NCBI RefSeq assembly: GCF_015690355.1
Contig: NZ_JADPRT010000008.1
Coordinates: 138,908-202,907, forward strand
Direction: 5' to 3'
Source: Streptacidiphilus fuscans
GTDB taxonomy: Bacteria; Actinomycetota; Actinomycetes; Streptomycetales; Streptomycetaceae
DNA length: 64,000 nt
How positions within the stretch are numbered: position 1 is the stretch's first letter; each line of letters starts with the position of its first letter. Below are positions 52,235 through 59,724 of this stretch, in pieces. A program made the translations under genes and the position numbers. Below the pieces are notes generated by a model. It was not told where the DNA came from and ran no database searches. It worked only from the letters and a program-made list of their open reading frames with translations.

Positions 52235-53367
52235 CGACCTTCATGACACCTTCCCATCACCCCGACGCCGACCCCTCGGGCGACCATGCGGCTGACCACA
52301 CGGCCGACGCCTCGGACGACGGCGAGGCAGGGAACCCCCTCGGCGCCGGCACGGTCGGCGCCGAGGGCACCGAGCTGGTCGCGGGCGTCCTCGCGATCGA
52401 CGCGGGCAACAGCAAGACCGACGTGGCCATCGTCAGCGCGACCGGCGCGGTCCTCGGCTCCGCCCGCGGGGAGGGCTTCCGGCCCTACGTGGGCGGCCCG
52501 GACGCGGCGATCGACCGGCTGGCGGCGATCGTCGCCGAGGCGGCGGCTGCGGCGGAACTCCCGCTCGGTCAGGGCCCGTTGGTCACGCACGCCTCGGCGT
52601 GCCTGGCCAACGCGGACCTGCCGGTCGAGGAGCGGGAACTCCAGTCGGCCATCGCGGCCCGGGGCTGGTCCCGGACCACGGTGGTGGCCAACGACACCTT
52701 CGCGCTGCTGCGCGCGGGCACGGACGCGCCGCGCGGCGTCGCGGTCGTCTGCGGCGCGGGCATCAACTGCGTCGGTCTGCTCCCCGACGGCCGCACGGCG
52801 CGGTTCCCCGCGCTCGGCCAGATCACCGGGGACTGGGGCGGAGGCGGCGGCATCTCCCTGGAGGTGATGTGGTCCTCCGTCCGCGCGGAGGACGGCCGCG
52901 GACCGTCCACCGCGCTGGCGGCCGCCGTCGCCGACCACTTCGCCCTCGACAGCGCGAGCTCGGTGGCGGAGGCCGTCCACCTCGGCGAGCTGCCGGAGTC
53001 CCGCCTGCACGAACTGGTCCCGGTCCTCTTCCGCTGCGCAGAGGCGGGCGACGCCATCGCCCTGGAGCTGGTCCACCGCCAGGCGGAGGAGATCACCACG
53101 CTGGCGGGAGTGGCGCTGCAGCGGTTGGACCTGCTCGACACCCCGGCCGACGTCGTCCTCGGCGGCGGAGTTCTGGCGGCGAGACAGCCGCTGCTGCTGG
53201 ACGCGGTCGCGGAACTGCTGGCAGCGCGAGCGCCGTTGGCCCGACCGCGAGTCGTCACCACGCCCCCGGTGGTGGGGGCGGCACTCCTGGGGTTGGACCA
53301 CCTGGCGGCAGCGCAGCTGGGTGGCGGACCGGCAGCGCAGGCGAAGCTGCGGGCGGCGTACGCATAG
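52231..53367 (+). CDS. csnK: BadF/BcrA-type amino-sugar kinase
   Basis: 378 residues from GTG overlapping the GH4 stop; ATG 52243 is possible. A 45-residue acidic/His-rich N-terminal extension precedes the ASKHA kinase fold: GVLAIDAGNSKTDVAIV (phosphate 1), VVCGAGINCVGL (phosphate 2) and VVLGGGVLAA (adenosine). Members phosphorylate glucosamine or N-acetylglucosamine. It completes the csn-type pathway by trapping the sugar as a 6-phosphate. Confidence 0.83.
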   Translation: MTTFMTPSHHPDADPSGDHAADHTADASDDGEAGNPLGAGTVGAEGTELVAGVLAIDAGNSKTDVAIVSATGAVLGSARGEGFRPYVGGPDAAIDRLAAIVAEAAAAAELPLGQGPLVTHASACLANADLPVEERELQSAIAARGWSRTTVVANDTFALLRAGTDAPRGVAVVCGAGINCVGLLPDGRTARFPALGQITGDWGGGGGISLEVMWSSVRAEDGRGPSTALAAAVADHFALDSASSVAEAVHLGELPESRLHELVPVLFRCAEAGDAIALELVHRQAEEITTLAGVALQRLDLLDTPADVVLGGGVLAARQPLLLDAVAELLAARAPLARPRVVTTPPVVGAALLGLDHLAAAQLGGGPAAQAKLRAAYA

Positions 53368-53498
53368 CTGAGCCGCCGGGAAGTCGCACGTTCCTCAGGA
53401 GCGCGGGATCACCCGGCGCCACCGCACAATTCCCTTGCGACGCCGAGAACGGGACAGCTACCGTGCCCGGCGATCGACCACCACCGAGGGGGATGACC

Positions 53499-54461
53499 GT
53501 GCCCGTACCGTTCGACGCAGAGCTGCAGCCCGTCCAGGCCGAGATCATGGCGGAGGACGAACCGCCGATCGGCGTCGAGCGGCTGGCGGAGATCCGCGCC
53601 GGGGACGCGGCCGGGGTGCCGTCGCACGAGACGCTGAGCCGCGAGGGCCGGTTCGCCGTGACCGAGCGGACGGTGCCGGGGCTGCCCGGCGAGCCCGAGG
53701 TGCCGCTGCTGATCTGCACGCCGGTGGACGCTCCCGCGTCACGGCCGGTGCTGTACTACTCGCACGGCGGCGGCACGTTCTGCGGTGACCACCGGATCGC
53801 CCTCGACCCGATGCTGGACATGGCCGAGCTGCTCGGCGCGACGCTGGTCTCGGTCGGCTACCGGCTCGCACCCGAGCACCCGCACCCCGCGCCGATCGAC
53901 GACGTCCACGCGGGTCTGCTGTGGACGGCGGAGCACGCGGACGAGCTCGGGATCGACCCGGAGCGGATCGTCGTCGCGGGGCCGAGCGCCGGCGGCGGCC
54001 TGAGCGCCGCGCTCGCGCTGACCGTGCGGGACAAGGGTGGCCCGCGCCTGCGCGGTCAGCTGCTGATGAGCCCGATGCTCGACGACCGCAACGACAGCGC
54101 CTCGGCCTGGCAGATGGACGGCCTCGACATCTGGGACCGCAGCTACAACGGGTTCGGCTGGAGCAGCCTGCTCGGCTCCGCGCAGGGCGGTCCGGACGTC
54201 TCGCCGTACGCCGCGCCCGCCCGCACCACGGACCTGTCCGGCCTGCCGGCCGCCTTCATCGACGCCGGCTCCGCCGAGTGCCTGCGCGACGAGGCCGTCG
54301 CCTACGCCCAGCGCATCTGGCAGGCCGACGGCGAGGCCGAGCTGCACGTCTGGGCCGGCGGCTTCCACTGCTTCGACCGGGTCGTCGCCGATGCCGCGAT
54401 CAGCCGCGCCGCACGCGAGGCACGCCACTCCTGGCTCCGCCGCATCCTGGCCGCCGGCTGA
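53499..54461 (+). CDS. alpha/beta hydrolase, hormone-sensitive-lipase family
   Basis: 320 residues. GTG at 53499 is chosen because GAGGGGG ends 6 nt upstream; ATG 53493 directly abuts it. Family IV esterase marks: YYSHGGGTFCGDHR oxyanion motif, GPSAGGGLSAAL with nucleophile serine, acid Asp in FIDAGSAECLRDE, and His in GGFHCFD. It probably hydrolyses short-chain esters in the cytoplasm. Independent of the csn operon as far as can be seen. Confidence 0.88.
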   Translation: MPVPFDAELQPVQAEIMAEDEPPIGVERLAEIRAGDAAGVPSHETLSREGRFAVTERTVPGLPGEPEVPLLICTPVDAPASRPVLYYSHGGGTFCGDHRIALDPMLDMAELLGATLVSVGYRLAPEHPHPAPIDDVHAGLLWTAEHADELGIDPERIVVAGPSAGGGLSAALALTVRDKGGPRLRGQLLMSPMLDDRNDSASAWQMDGLDIWDRSYNGFGWSSLLGSAQGGPDVSPYAAPARTTDLSGLPAAFIDAGSAECLRDEAVAYAQRIWQADGEAELHVWAGGFHCFDRVVADAAISRAAREARHSWLRRILAAG

Positions 54462-54482
54462 CGGTTCCGCGCGGGCAGTTGC

Positions 54483-54857
54483 TCAGTTCGCCCACGGCGG
54501 CGCGAGCCGGGAGCCGTCGGCCAGGAGCGCCTCCAGGCCGACCGAGGTGCAGGTCCACATCGCCGCCGCGAAGTCGCTCTCGTTGTCGACGCGGAGCGTG
54601 CTGCCCGCGTTGACGATCAGGACGTCGCCCGGCGCGAGCTCGGCGCGTTCGGCGTCGACGGTGACGGCGAGGCGGCCGTCGAGCAGGTGGATGATCTCCT
54701 CCTTGGTGACGGTGTGGGCCGTGCCCGCCGTGTGAGCCGGGATCTCGGCGCGCCAGGCGGAGAGCTCCTTGGAGCCGGTGGACGGGTTGGCGTAGGCCAG
54801 GAAGCGGGCGCCGTGGATCTCGTGGGGCCGGGCCTCGGTGCTGCGGATGAAGGGCAT
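54483..54857 (-). CDS. single-domain cupin protein
   Basis: 124 residues from ATG at 54857 with GGAAGGA upstream. A small beta-barrel with EIIHLLDGRLAVTVDAERA and LAPGDVLIVNAGSTLRVDN, the two cupin motifs with incomplete metal ligands. It is divergent from the MarR gene, and the shared promoter region carries two palindromes, so it is very likely controlled by that regulator. Reaction unknown. Confidence 0.8.
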   Translation of the reverse strand: MPFIRSTEARPHEIHGARFLAYANPSTGSKELSAWRAEIPAHTAGTAHTVTKEEIIHLLDGRLAVTVDAERAELAPGDVLIVNAGSTLRVDNESDFAAAMWTCTSVGLEALLADGSRLAPPWAN

Positions 54858-54894
54858 GGCAGGTTCCTTCCGACACGAAGAACAGGAACAGATA

Positions 54895-54936
54895 GACAAG
54901 TAGCTTGTCCATCTCGATACAGACAAGCTACTTGTC
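54895..54936. promoter_or_regulatory. twin MarR operators between cupin and MarR genes
   Basis: GACAAG-TAG-CTTGTC (54895-54909) and GACAAG-CTA-CTTGTC (54922-54936) are two perfect palindromes with centres 27 bases apart. The second falls where the -35 of the MarR gene should be, with a probable -10 TAAGGT at 54945-54950. Confidence 0.8.
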
Positions 54937-54956
54937 CATTGCGCTAAGGTCAACCC

Positions 54957-55415
54957 ATGGACAGCAGCACCCCCGACGCGACCGCCCTCTCCTTCTCCAC
55001 GCTCGTCCTCGCCCTCGCGGGCGAGCTCGTGGAGGGCATCCACCGACGCGTCGTCGACGCCGGGTTCGACGATCTGCGGCCGACGCACGGCTTCGCCTTC
55101 GCGCGGATCTCGCACGGCGGGGCCACCACCGCCGACCTCGCGGCGCACCTCGGGGTGACCAAGCAGGCCGCCGCCCAACTCGTCGAGGAGCTGGTGAAGA
55201 AGGGGTACGTCGAGCGCCACCCGCACCCCACCGACGCCCGCGCGCGCCTGCTCCAGCTCACCGAGCGCGGCTGGGCCTGCACCCGCGCCGCGGACGCCGC
55301 AGCCGTCGCCACCGTCGCGCCCTGGCGCGAGGCCCTAGGCGCGCAGCGGTTCGCCGAACTGACCGGGGATCTGGCGGCACTGGGCCCCAAAGGCCCGATT
55401 CGTCCGGCTTGGTGA
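54957..55415 (+). CDS. MarR-family transcriptional regulator
   Basis: 152 residues. The winged helix is ATTADLAAHLGVTKQAAAQL, then VEELVKKGYVERHPHPTDAR with the DxR wing. Dimer helices flank it. TAAGGT ends 6 nt before the ATG, so the message is probably leaderless. Two palindromes upstream fit autorepression plus control of the divergent cupin gene. The ligand is unknown. Confidence 0.88.
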   Translation: MDSSTPDATALSFSTLVLALAGELVEGIHRRVVDAGFDDLRPTHGFAFARISHGGATTADLAAHLGVTKQAAAQLVEELVKKGYVERHPHPTDARARLLQLTERGWACTRAADAAAVATVAPWREALGAQRFAELTGDLAALGPKGPIRPAW

Positions 55416-55569
55416 CGCCCGGTCCGATCGTCGTACCCTGCTGACGACTTGTGTCACAGCTCTGCCGCGAAAGCCCAAGATCGCAGCATCCGGGGTGTGC
55501 CGGTCGAGGTGGGCGGCCATACTGCTTGCGAAACACGCAGAGGCGCAGGGGAAGGGGGACGCGCACAGT

Positions 55570-56916
55570 ATGGCCACCACGCTGCAGGAACCACCCGTCC
55601 AAGGCCGGACCCGAGGCCGAGGGCCGCGGGAGCGGGCGACCGCCGTGCTGACCGGCACGCCGCCGAGGCGCCTGCGGTCCGGCGCGCTCGGACTCGCCGT
55701 GCTCGCGCTGCTGTTCGGCGCGCTGACGGTCTGGCAGGTGAACGCGCGGACCACCGCCGCCGACAACGGCGTCAACCACAGCCAGCCGCTCAGCGACGAC
55801 GCCGCGCAGATCTTCCGGTCCCTCGCCGACGCCGACACCACCGCCGCGACCGGCTTCCTGCAAGCGGGCGCGGAGACCGCGACCGTGCGCGACCAGTACA
55901 ACGCCGACATCGCCACCGCGTCCAAGCTGCTCACCCGGGCCGCCGCGCAGACCGACCCGAACGACCCCGGCCAGCAGTGGATCCAGCAGCTCAACACCCA
56001 GCTCCCGGTCTACGCGGGGCTGGTGGACACGGCCAAGGCGGACGACCGGCAGGGCCTGCCGCTCGGCGGGGCGTACCTGAGCTACGCCTCGAGCCAGATG
56101 CAGGGTCAGATGCTGACGGAGGCCCAGAACCTCTACAACGCCGAGACCGCTCGGCTGCACGCGGACTACGACGACGCCCGCTCGCTGCCGTGGGCCGCGC
56201 TCGGCCTCGGGGTGGTGGTGCTGGTCCTGCTGGTCCGCGCGCAGGTGCTGCTGTACCGGCGGTCCAACCGGGTCTTCAACATCGGGCTGGTGCTGGGCAC
56301 CGCGTGCGCGACGGTGGCGCTGCTGTGGCTGGCGGCCGGGCAGAGCGTCGCCTCGTCGTACCTCTCCGACAGCGACACCCAGGGCGCCGCGCCGCTTCAG
56401 GTGCTGAACGAGGCGGGCATCGAGGCGCTCAAGTGCCGTGGCGCGGAGAACCTCAACCTGGTGGCCCGCGGCTCGACCACCTCCTACGAGGACGCCTGGG
56501 AGAAGGACAGCGCCGTCCTCGGCAACCCCGGCGGCACCAGCGGCTACCTGCCCACCGCCCGCGGCATGACGGCGGGTGACGCGGTCTCCCAGCAGGCGCT
56601 GACCGCCGCGCTCAGCGACTGGCACACCTGGCAGTCGCGGCACGACACCGCGTACGCCGCCAACCAGGCGGGCGACTACCAGACGGCGCTGAACGACACC
56701 ATCGGCACCGGGAGCACCACCATCAACGCCTCGTTCACCGGGCTGGAGAGCAGCCTCGACAGTGCCGCCGCGCACGAGCAGGCGCAGTTCACCAGCCTCG
56801 CCGACCAGGGACGCAACGCCACCACCCTGCTCGCGCCCGGCGCGGGCCTGCTGGCGGTGCTCGCGGCGGTCGGCGCGGTGGCGGGCATCAACCGACGCGT
56901 GGCCGAGTACCGGTAG
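55570..56916 (+). CDS. glnX: GlnX-like membrane sensor protein
   Basis: 448 residues with four membrane helices: near 42-62, then a 150-residue extracytoplasmic helical domain, a pair near 205-260, a second extracytoplasmic domain, and a last helix near 415-438. Topology and position before glnH and pknG match GlnX, which in mycobacteria transmits amino-acid binding by GlnH across the membrane to PknG. AGGGGAAGGGGG precedes ATG 55570. The sequence has no enzymatic motif. Assignment rests mainly on synteny. Confidence 0.78.
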   Translation: MATTLQEPPVQGRTRGRGPRERATAVLTGTPPRRLRSGALGLAVLALLFGALTVWQVNARTTAADNGVNHSQPLSDDAAQIFRSLADADTTAATGFLQAGAETATVRDQYNADIATASKLLTRAAAQTDPNDPGQQWIQQLNTQLPVYAGLVDTAKADDRQGLPLGGAYLSYASSQMQGQMLTEAQNLYNAETARLHADYDDARSLPWAALGLGVVVLVLLVRAQVLLYRRSNRVFNIGLVLGTACATVALLWLAAGQSVASSYLSDSDTQGAAPLQVLNEAGIEALKCRGAENLNLVARGSTTSYEDAWEKDSAVLGNPGGTSGYLPTARGMTAGDAVSQQALTAALSDWHTWQSRHDTAYAANQAGDYQTALNDTIGTGSTTINASFTGLESSLDSAAAHEQAQFTSLADQGRNATTLLAPGAGLLAVLAAVGAVAGINRRVAEYR

Positions 56917-56930
56917 GGAGGAGCGCACTG

Positions 56931-58040
56931 ATGAGTACCACCGACCGGCCGCGCGCCGGACAGGCGTCGCCCACCGGACCGGCGTCCCGTACGGAGCAGG
57001 TGTCGCGTACAGGGAAGGTGTCGCGTACAGGGAAGGTGTCGCGTTCGGGGCAGGTGTCGCGTGCAAGGCAGGCGTTGCGCGTCCTCCGGCGTCCCGGCGT
57101 ATGGGCCGCGACCGCGGCGCTGCTGCTGGGCGGCTTCGCGTTCGCGGGCAGCTCGGCGGCGGACACGGGCGGGCTGGTCACCGACGCCCCCGTGCTCGTC
57201 GCCCACGCGCCCGCCCACGCCCCGGCGGACGCGAGCGGCGGCTGCGACCAGCAGGCCAGCCAGACGCCGAGCACCTCGGACAGCGGCCCTGACGTCCAGA
57301 AGATCCTGCAGCGCGGCAAGTTGGTGGTCGGCATCGACACCAACAGCTACCTGTGGGGCTTCCGCGACCCGAAGTCGGGTCAGCTGGAAGGCTTCGACAT
57401 CGACCTGGTGCACGCCATCGCCCAGTCGCTGTTCGGCGACCCGAACGCGGTCGACTTCCTGGCCGTGCCGACGGACCAGCGGATCAACGCGCTGGAGACC
57501 GGTGAGGTCGACATGGTGGTGCGCGCCATGACCATCACCTGCGCGCGCGAGCAGCAGGTCTCCTTCTCCGCACCGTACTTCACCACCGGTCAGCAGCTGA
57601 TCGTGCCGGGCACCTCGCAGGTGACCGGGTTCGACAGCTCGCTGAAGGGCCAGCGGGTCTGCACCGCCTCCGGCTCGATCGCCGAGTCGAAGCTGCAGGC
57701 GAGCCCGTACAAGTCGCAGGAGGTGCACGTCGCCAACCAGCTGGACTGCCTGGTGCTGATGCAGCTGGGCCAGGTCGACGCGACCATCACCGACGGCGCG
57801 CTGGCGGCGGGTCAGGCCGCGCAGGACCCGACGCTGAAGCTGCCCGGCGCGCTGCTGGACACCGAGTTCTACGGCGTCGCCGTCAAGCACGACGCCTGGG
57901 ACCTGGTCGCCAGGGTCAACGCGGTGATCCAGTCCTACGAGGCGAACGGCGGCTGGCAGGCGAGTTACCAGCACTGGCTCAAGCAGGGCACCTCGAAGGA
58001 CGGCACCCCGCCCGTGGCGCACTGGGTCAACGAGCAGTGA
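56931..58040 (+). CDS. glnH: GlnH-like glutamate/aspartate-binding protein
   Basis: 369 residues. A basic N-terminus with a repeated VSRTGK hexapeptide (about residues 17-47) precedes a hydrophobic helix near 57-72. No lipobox cysteine follows it, so the protein is probably anchored by this helix. The type 3 solute-binding domain spans about 121-365 (LVVGIDTNSYLWGF, then GFDIDLVHAIAQSLFG). It should sense external amino acids and pass this to GlnX and PknG, 14 bases after glnX. Confidence 0.85.
   Translation: MSTTDRPRAGQASPTGPASRTEQVSRTGKVSRTGKVSRSGQVSRARQALRVLRRPGVWAATAALLLGGFAFAGSSAADTGGLVTDAPVLVAHAPAHAPADASGGCDQQASQTPSTSDSGPDVQKILQRGKLVVGIDTNSYLWGFRDPKSGQLEGFDIDLVHAIAQSLFGDPNAVDFLAVPTDQRINALETGEVDMVVRAMTITCAREQQVSFSAPYFTTGQQLIVPGTSQVTGFDSSLKGQRVCTASGSIAESKLQASPYKSQEVHVANQLDCLVLMQLGQVDATITDGALAAGQAAQDPTLKLPGALLDTEFYGVAVKHDAWDLVARVNAVIQSYEANGGWQASYQHWLKQGTSKDGTPPVAHWVNEQ
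56980..57069 (+). repeat. 18-nt in-frame tandem repeat in glnH
   Basis: About five units of the type AGGTGTCGCGTACAGGGA: two identical (56998-57033), two diverged (57034-57069) and one degenerate before them. They encode VSRTGK-like hexapeptides. Confidence 0.75.
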
Positions 58041-58215
58041 CCGGCCCCCGCCGCCGCCCCCGCGCAGCCTCACCCGCGACCGGGCTGACCTGCGAGGACA
58101 GGCACAGCCGTAGCGAAGACGTCAAGGAATCGACAAAGACCTGCCCCGAGTCCCCCACGGCGACCCCCATCTGACAATCTGACCACTGGCACGACCCACA
58201 GGGAGACAAGCAAGC

Positions 58216-59568
58216 ATGGCGTTGACCGGACCAGGCGGTCCCGTGATGACCCGCGAGGAGGTGGACCGCGCACTCGCCCGACTCGGCACCGAGCGCGAGG
58301 CCGTCGAAGCCTCCCTGCTGGCACTGCAGGACCACCCGGGTCGACGTCTGCTCGAGGGCGCGGAGCTCACCGGTCGTACCCGGGAGCGGTGGGAGGCCGC
58401 CGCACCGGGCCTCCAGCTGATGTGGAACCTGTTCGACACCTACTCCGAGGCGTTGGCGGCCGCCCGCGCGGTCCGCTCCCGGCGCAACCGGCCCAGCCAG
58501 TCCGAGCTGATCGAGCTGACCGAGCTGCTGCGCGGCAGCGGCGTCACCGTCTCCGGCAGCCAACTGCCCGCCACGGCGGGCTCGCTGACGGGCGGGGCGC
58601 GACTCAGCGAACAGGTCAGCCTGGGCGAGCTGGTGGCCCGGATGAACGACTGGTACGGCCGGATCATCGAGGTCGCCTCGGCCGCCGACGCGGTCTGGTC
58701 GGCGCTGCCGGCCCGGATCGACCTGCTGCTGGCCGAACTCGGCCGGGTGCAGGCGCTGGCCGGCTCGGTCGGCGTCCACCCCGGCGAGCACCCGGCCGGT
58801 GACGCGCTGGACGAGATCGGCAAGGAACTCGCCTCGCTGCGCAGCGAGGTGGTCACCGACCCGCTCGTCTTCTGGACGCCGCGTCCGGCGGCCATGTCCG
58901 CGCCCGGGCGTGAGCCCGTCGGCGGGACGGTGGAGACCGGCCGCTACGACCGCGCCGCCCGGACCGTCGACGACATCCGGCTCGAACTCACCGACCTGCT
59001 CCGGCTCCGCGACGACGCGGACGAACGGCTGGAGCGCGTCGGCGAGACCCTGGCCCGCGCCGACGCCACCCTGGCCGAGGCACGCCGGGCCCGCGGCGAG
59101 GTGCTGGCGAAGATCGCCGCCACCGAGGTGCCGACGGTCCCGGGACCGGCCAGCGCGATGCGCGAACGGCTGGCCCAGGCCGACCAGTTGCGCCAGCACG
59201 GGCAGTGGCACCGGCTGGCACCGCTGCTGGACACGCTGGAGGCCGCCTCGCTGCGCGAGCTGGAACGCGCCAGGGAGTCGCTCACCGCGGTGACCGCCCC
59301 GCTTGCGGTCCGCGCGGAGCTGCGCGGTCGGCTGGACGCCTACAAGGCGATGGCCGCCCGGCGCGGGATGTCCGAGGACCCGGAGCTGATAGAGCGTTAC
59401 GACCAGGCCCGGCGGATGCTCTGGAGCGCCCCGTGCGACCTGCGCGCCGCGGACTACGCGGTGCAGCGGTACCAGCAGGCGCTGCGCACGGCCCAGCAGC
59501 AGGCGTCCCAGCAGCACGCCGCGCCGCCCGGCGGCGGCCCGGTGGACGGACGGCCCTACGGTGCCTGA
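58216..59568 (+). CDS. cytoplasmic coiled-coil protein of the glnX-pknG locus
   Basis: 450 residues, soluble and almost wholly helical, with heptad-rich stretches (about 230-290 RTVDDIRLELTDLLRLRDDA; also 300-350) and a Gln/Ala-rich end. GGGAGAC precedes the ATG. No catalytic motif is seen. Its place between glnH and pknG suggests an adaptor or partner of the kinase, by context only. Confidence 0.7.
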   Translation: MALTGPGGPVMTREEVDRALARLGTEREAVEASLLALQDHPGRRLLEGAELTGRTRERWEAAAPGLQLMWNLFDTYSEALAAARAVRSRRNRPSQSELIELTELLRGSGVTVSGSQLPATAGSLTGGARLSEQVSLGELVARMNDWYGRIIEVASAADAVWSALPARIDLLLAELGRVQALAGSVGVHPGEHPAGDALDEIGKELASLRSEVVTDPLVFWTPRPAAMSAPGREPVGGTVETGRYDRAARTVDDIRLELTDLLRLRDDADERLERVGETLARADATLAEARRARGEVLAKIAATEVPTVPGPASAMRERLAQADQLRQHGQWHRLAPLLDTLEAASLRELERARESLTAVTAPLAVRAELRGRLDAYKAMAARRGMSEDPELIERYDQARRMLWSAPCDLRAADYAVQRYQQALRTAQQQASQQHAAPPGGGPVDGRPYGA

Positions 59569-59586
59569 CAGTCCATGGGGGTAAGC

Positions 59587-59724
59587 ATGATGACGGACCA
59601 GCACGACAGGCACTGCCGGCAGGACCAGCTCGACACGTCCGACCAGATCGACAGGCTCGACCGGCTCGACAAGTGGAACCAGACGACTTTTGCGGCCCAG
59701 ACCGCAGGGGGATGGCGGGGATGA
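59587..59724 (+). CDS. small 45-residue ORF coupled to pknG
   Basis: ATG ATG at 59587 follows GGGGG; the product is hydrophilic and acidic/basic with DQIDRLDRLDKWNQ, and its TGA overlaps the pknG ATG (ATGA, 59721-59724). Length is below usual gene-calling limits. The tight overlap is typical of translational coupling, so it may be a leader peptide or small partner of the kinase. Expression is not shown. Confidence 0.45.
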   Translation: MMTDQHDRHCRQDQLDTSDQIDRLDRLDKWNQTTFAAQTAGGWRG

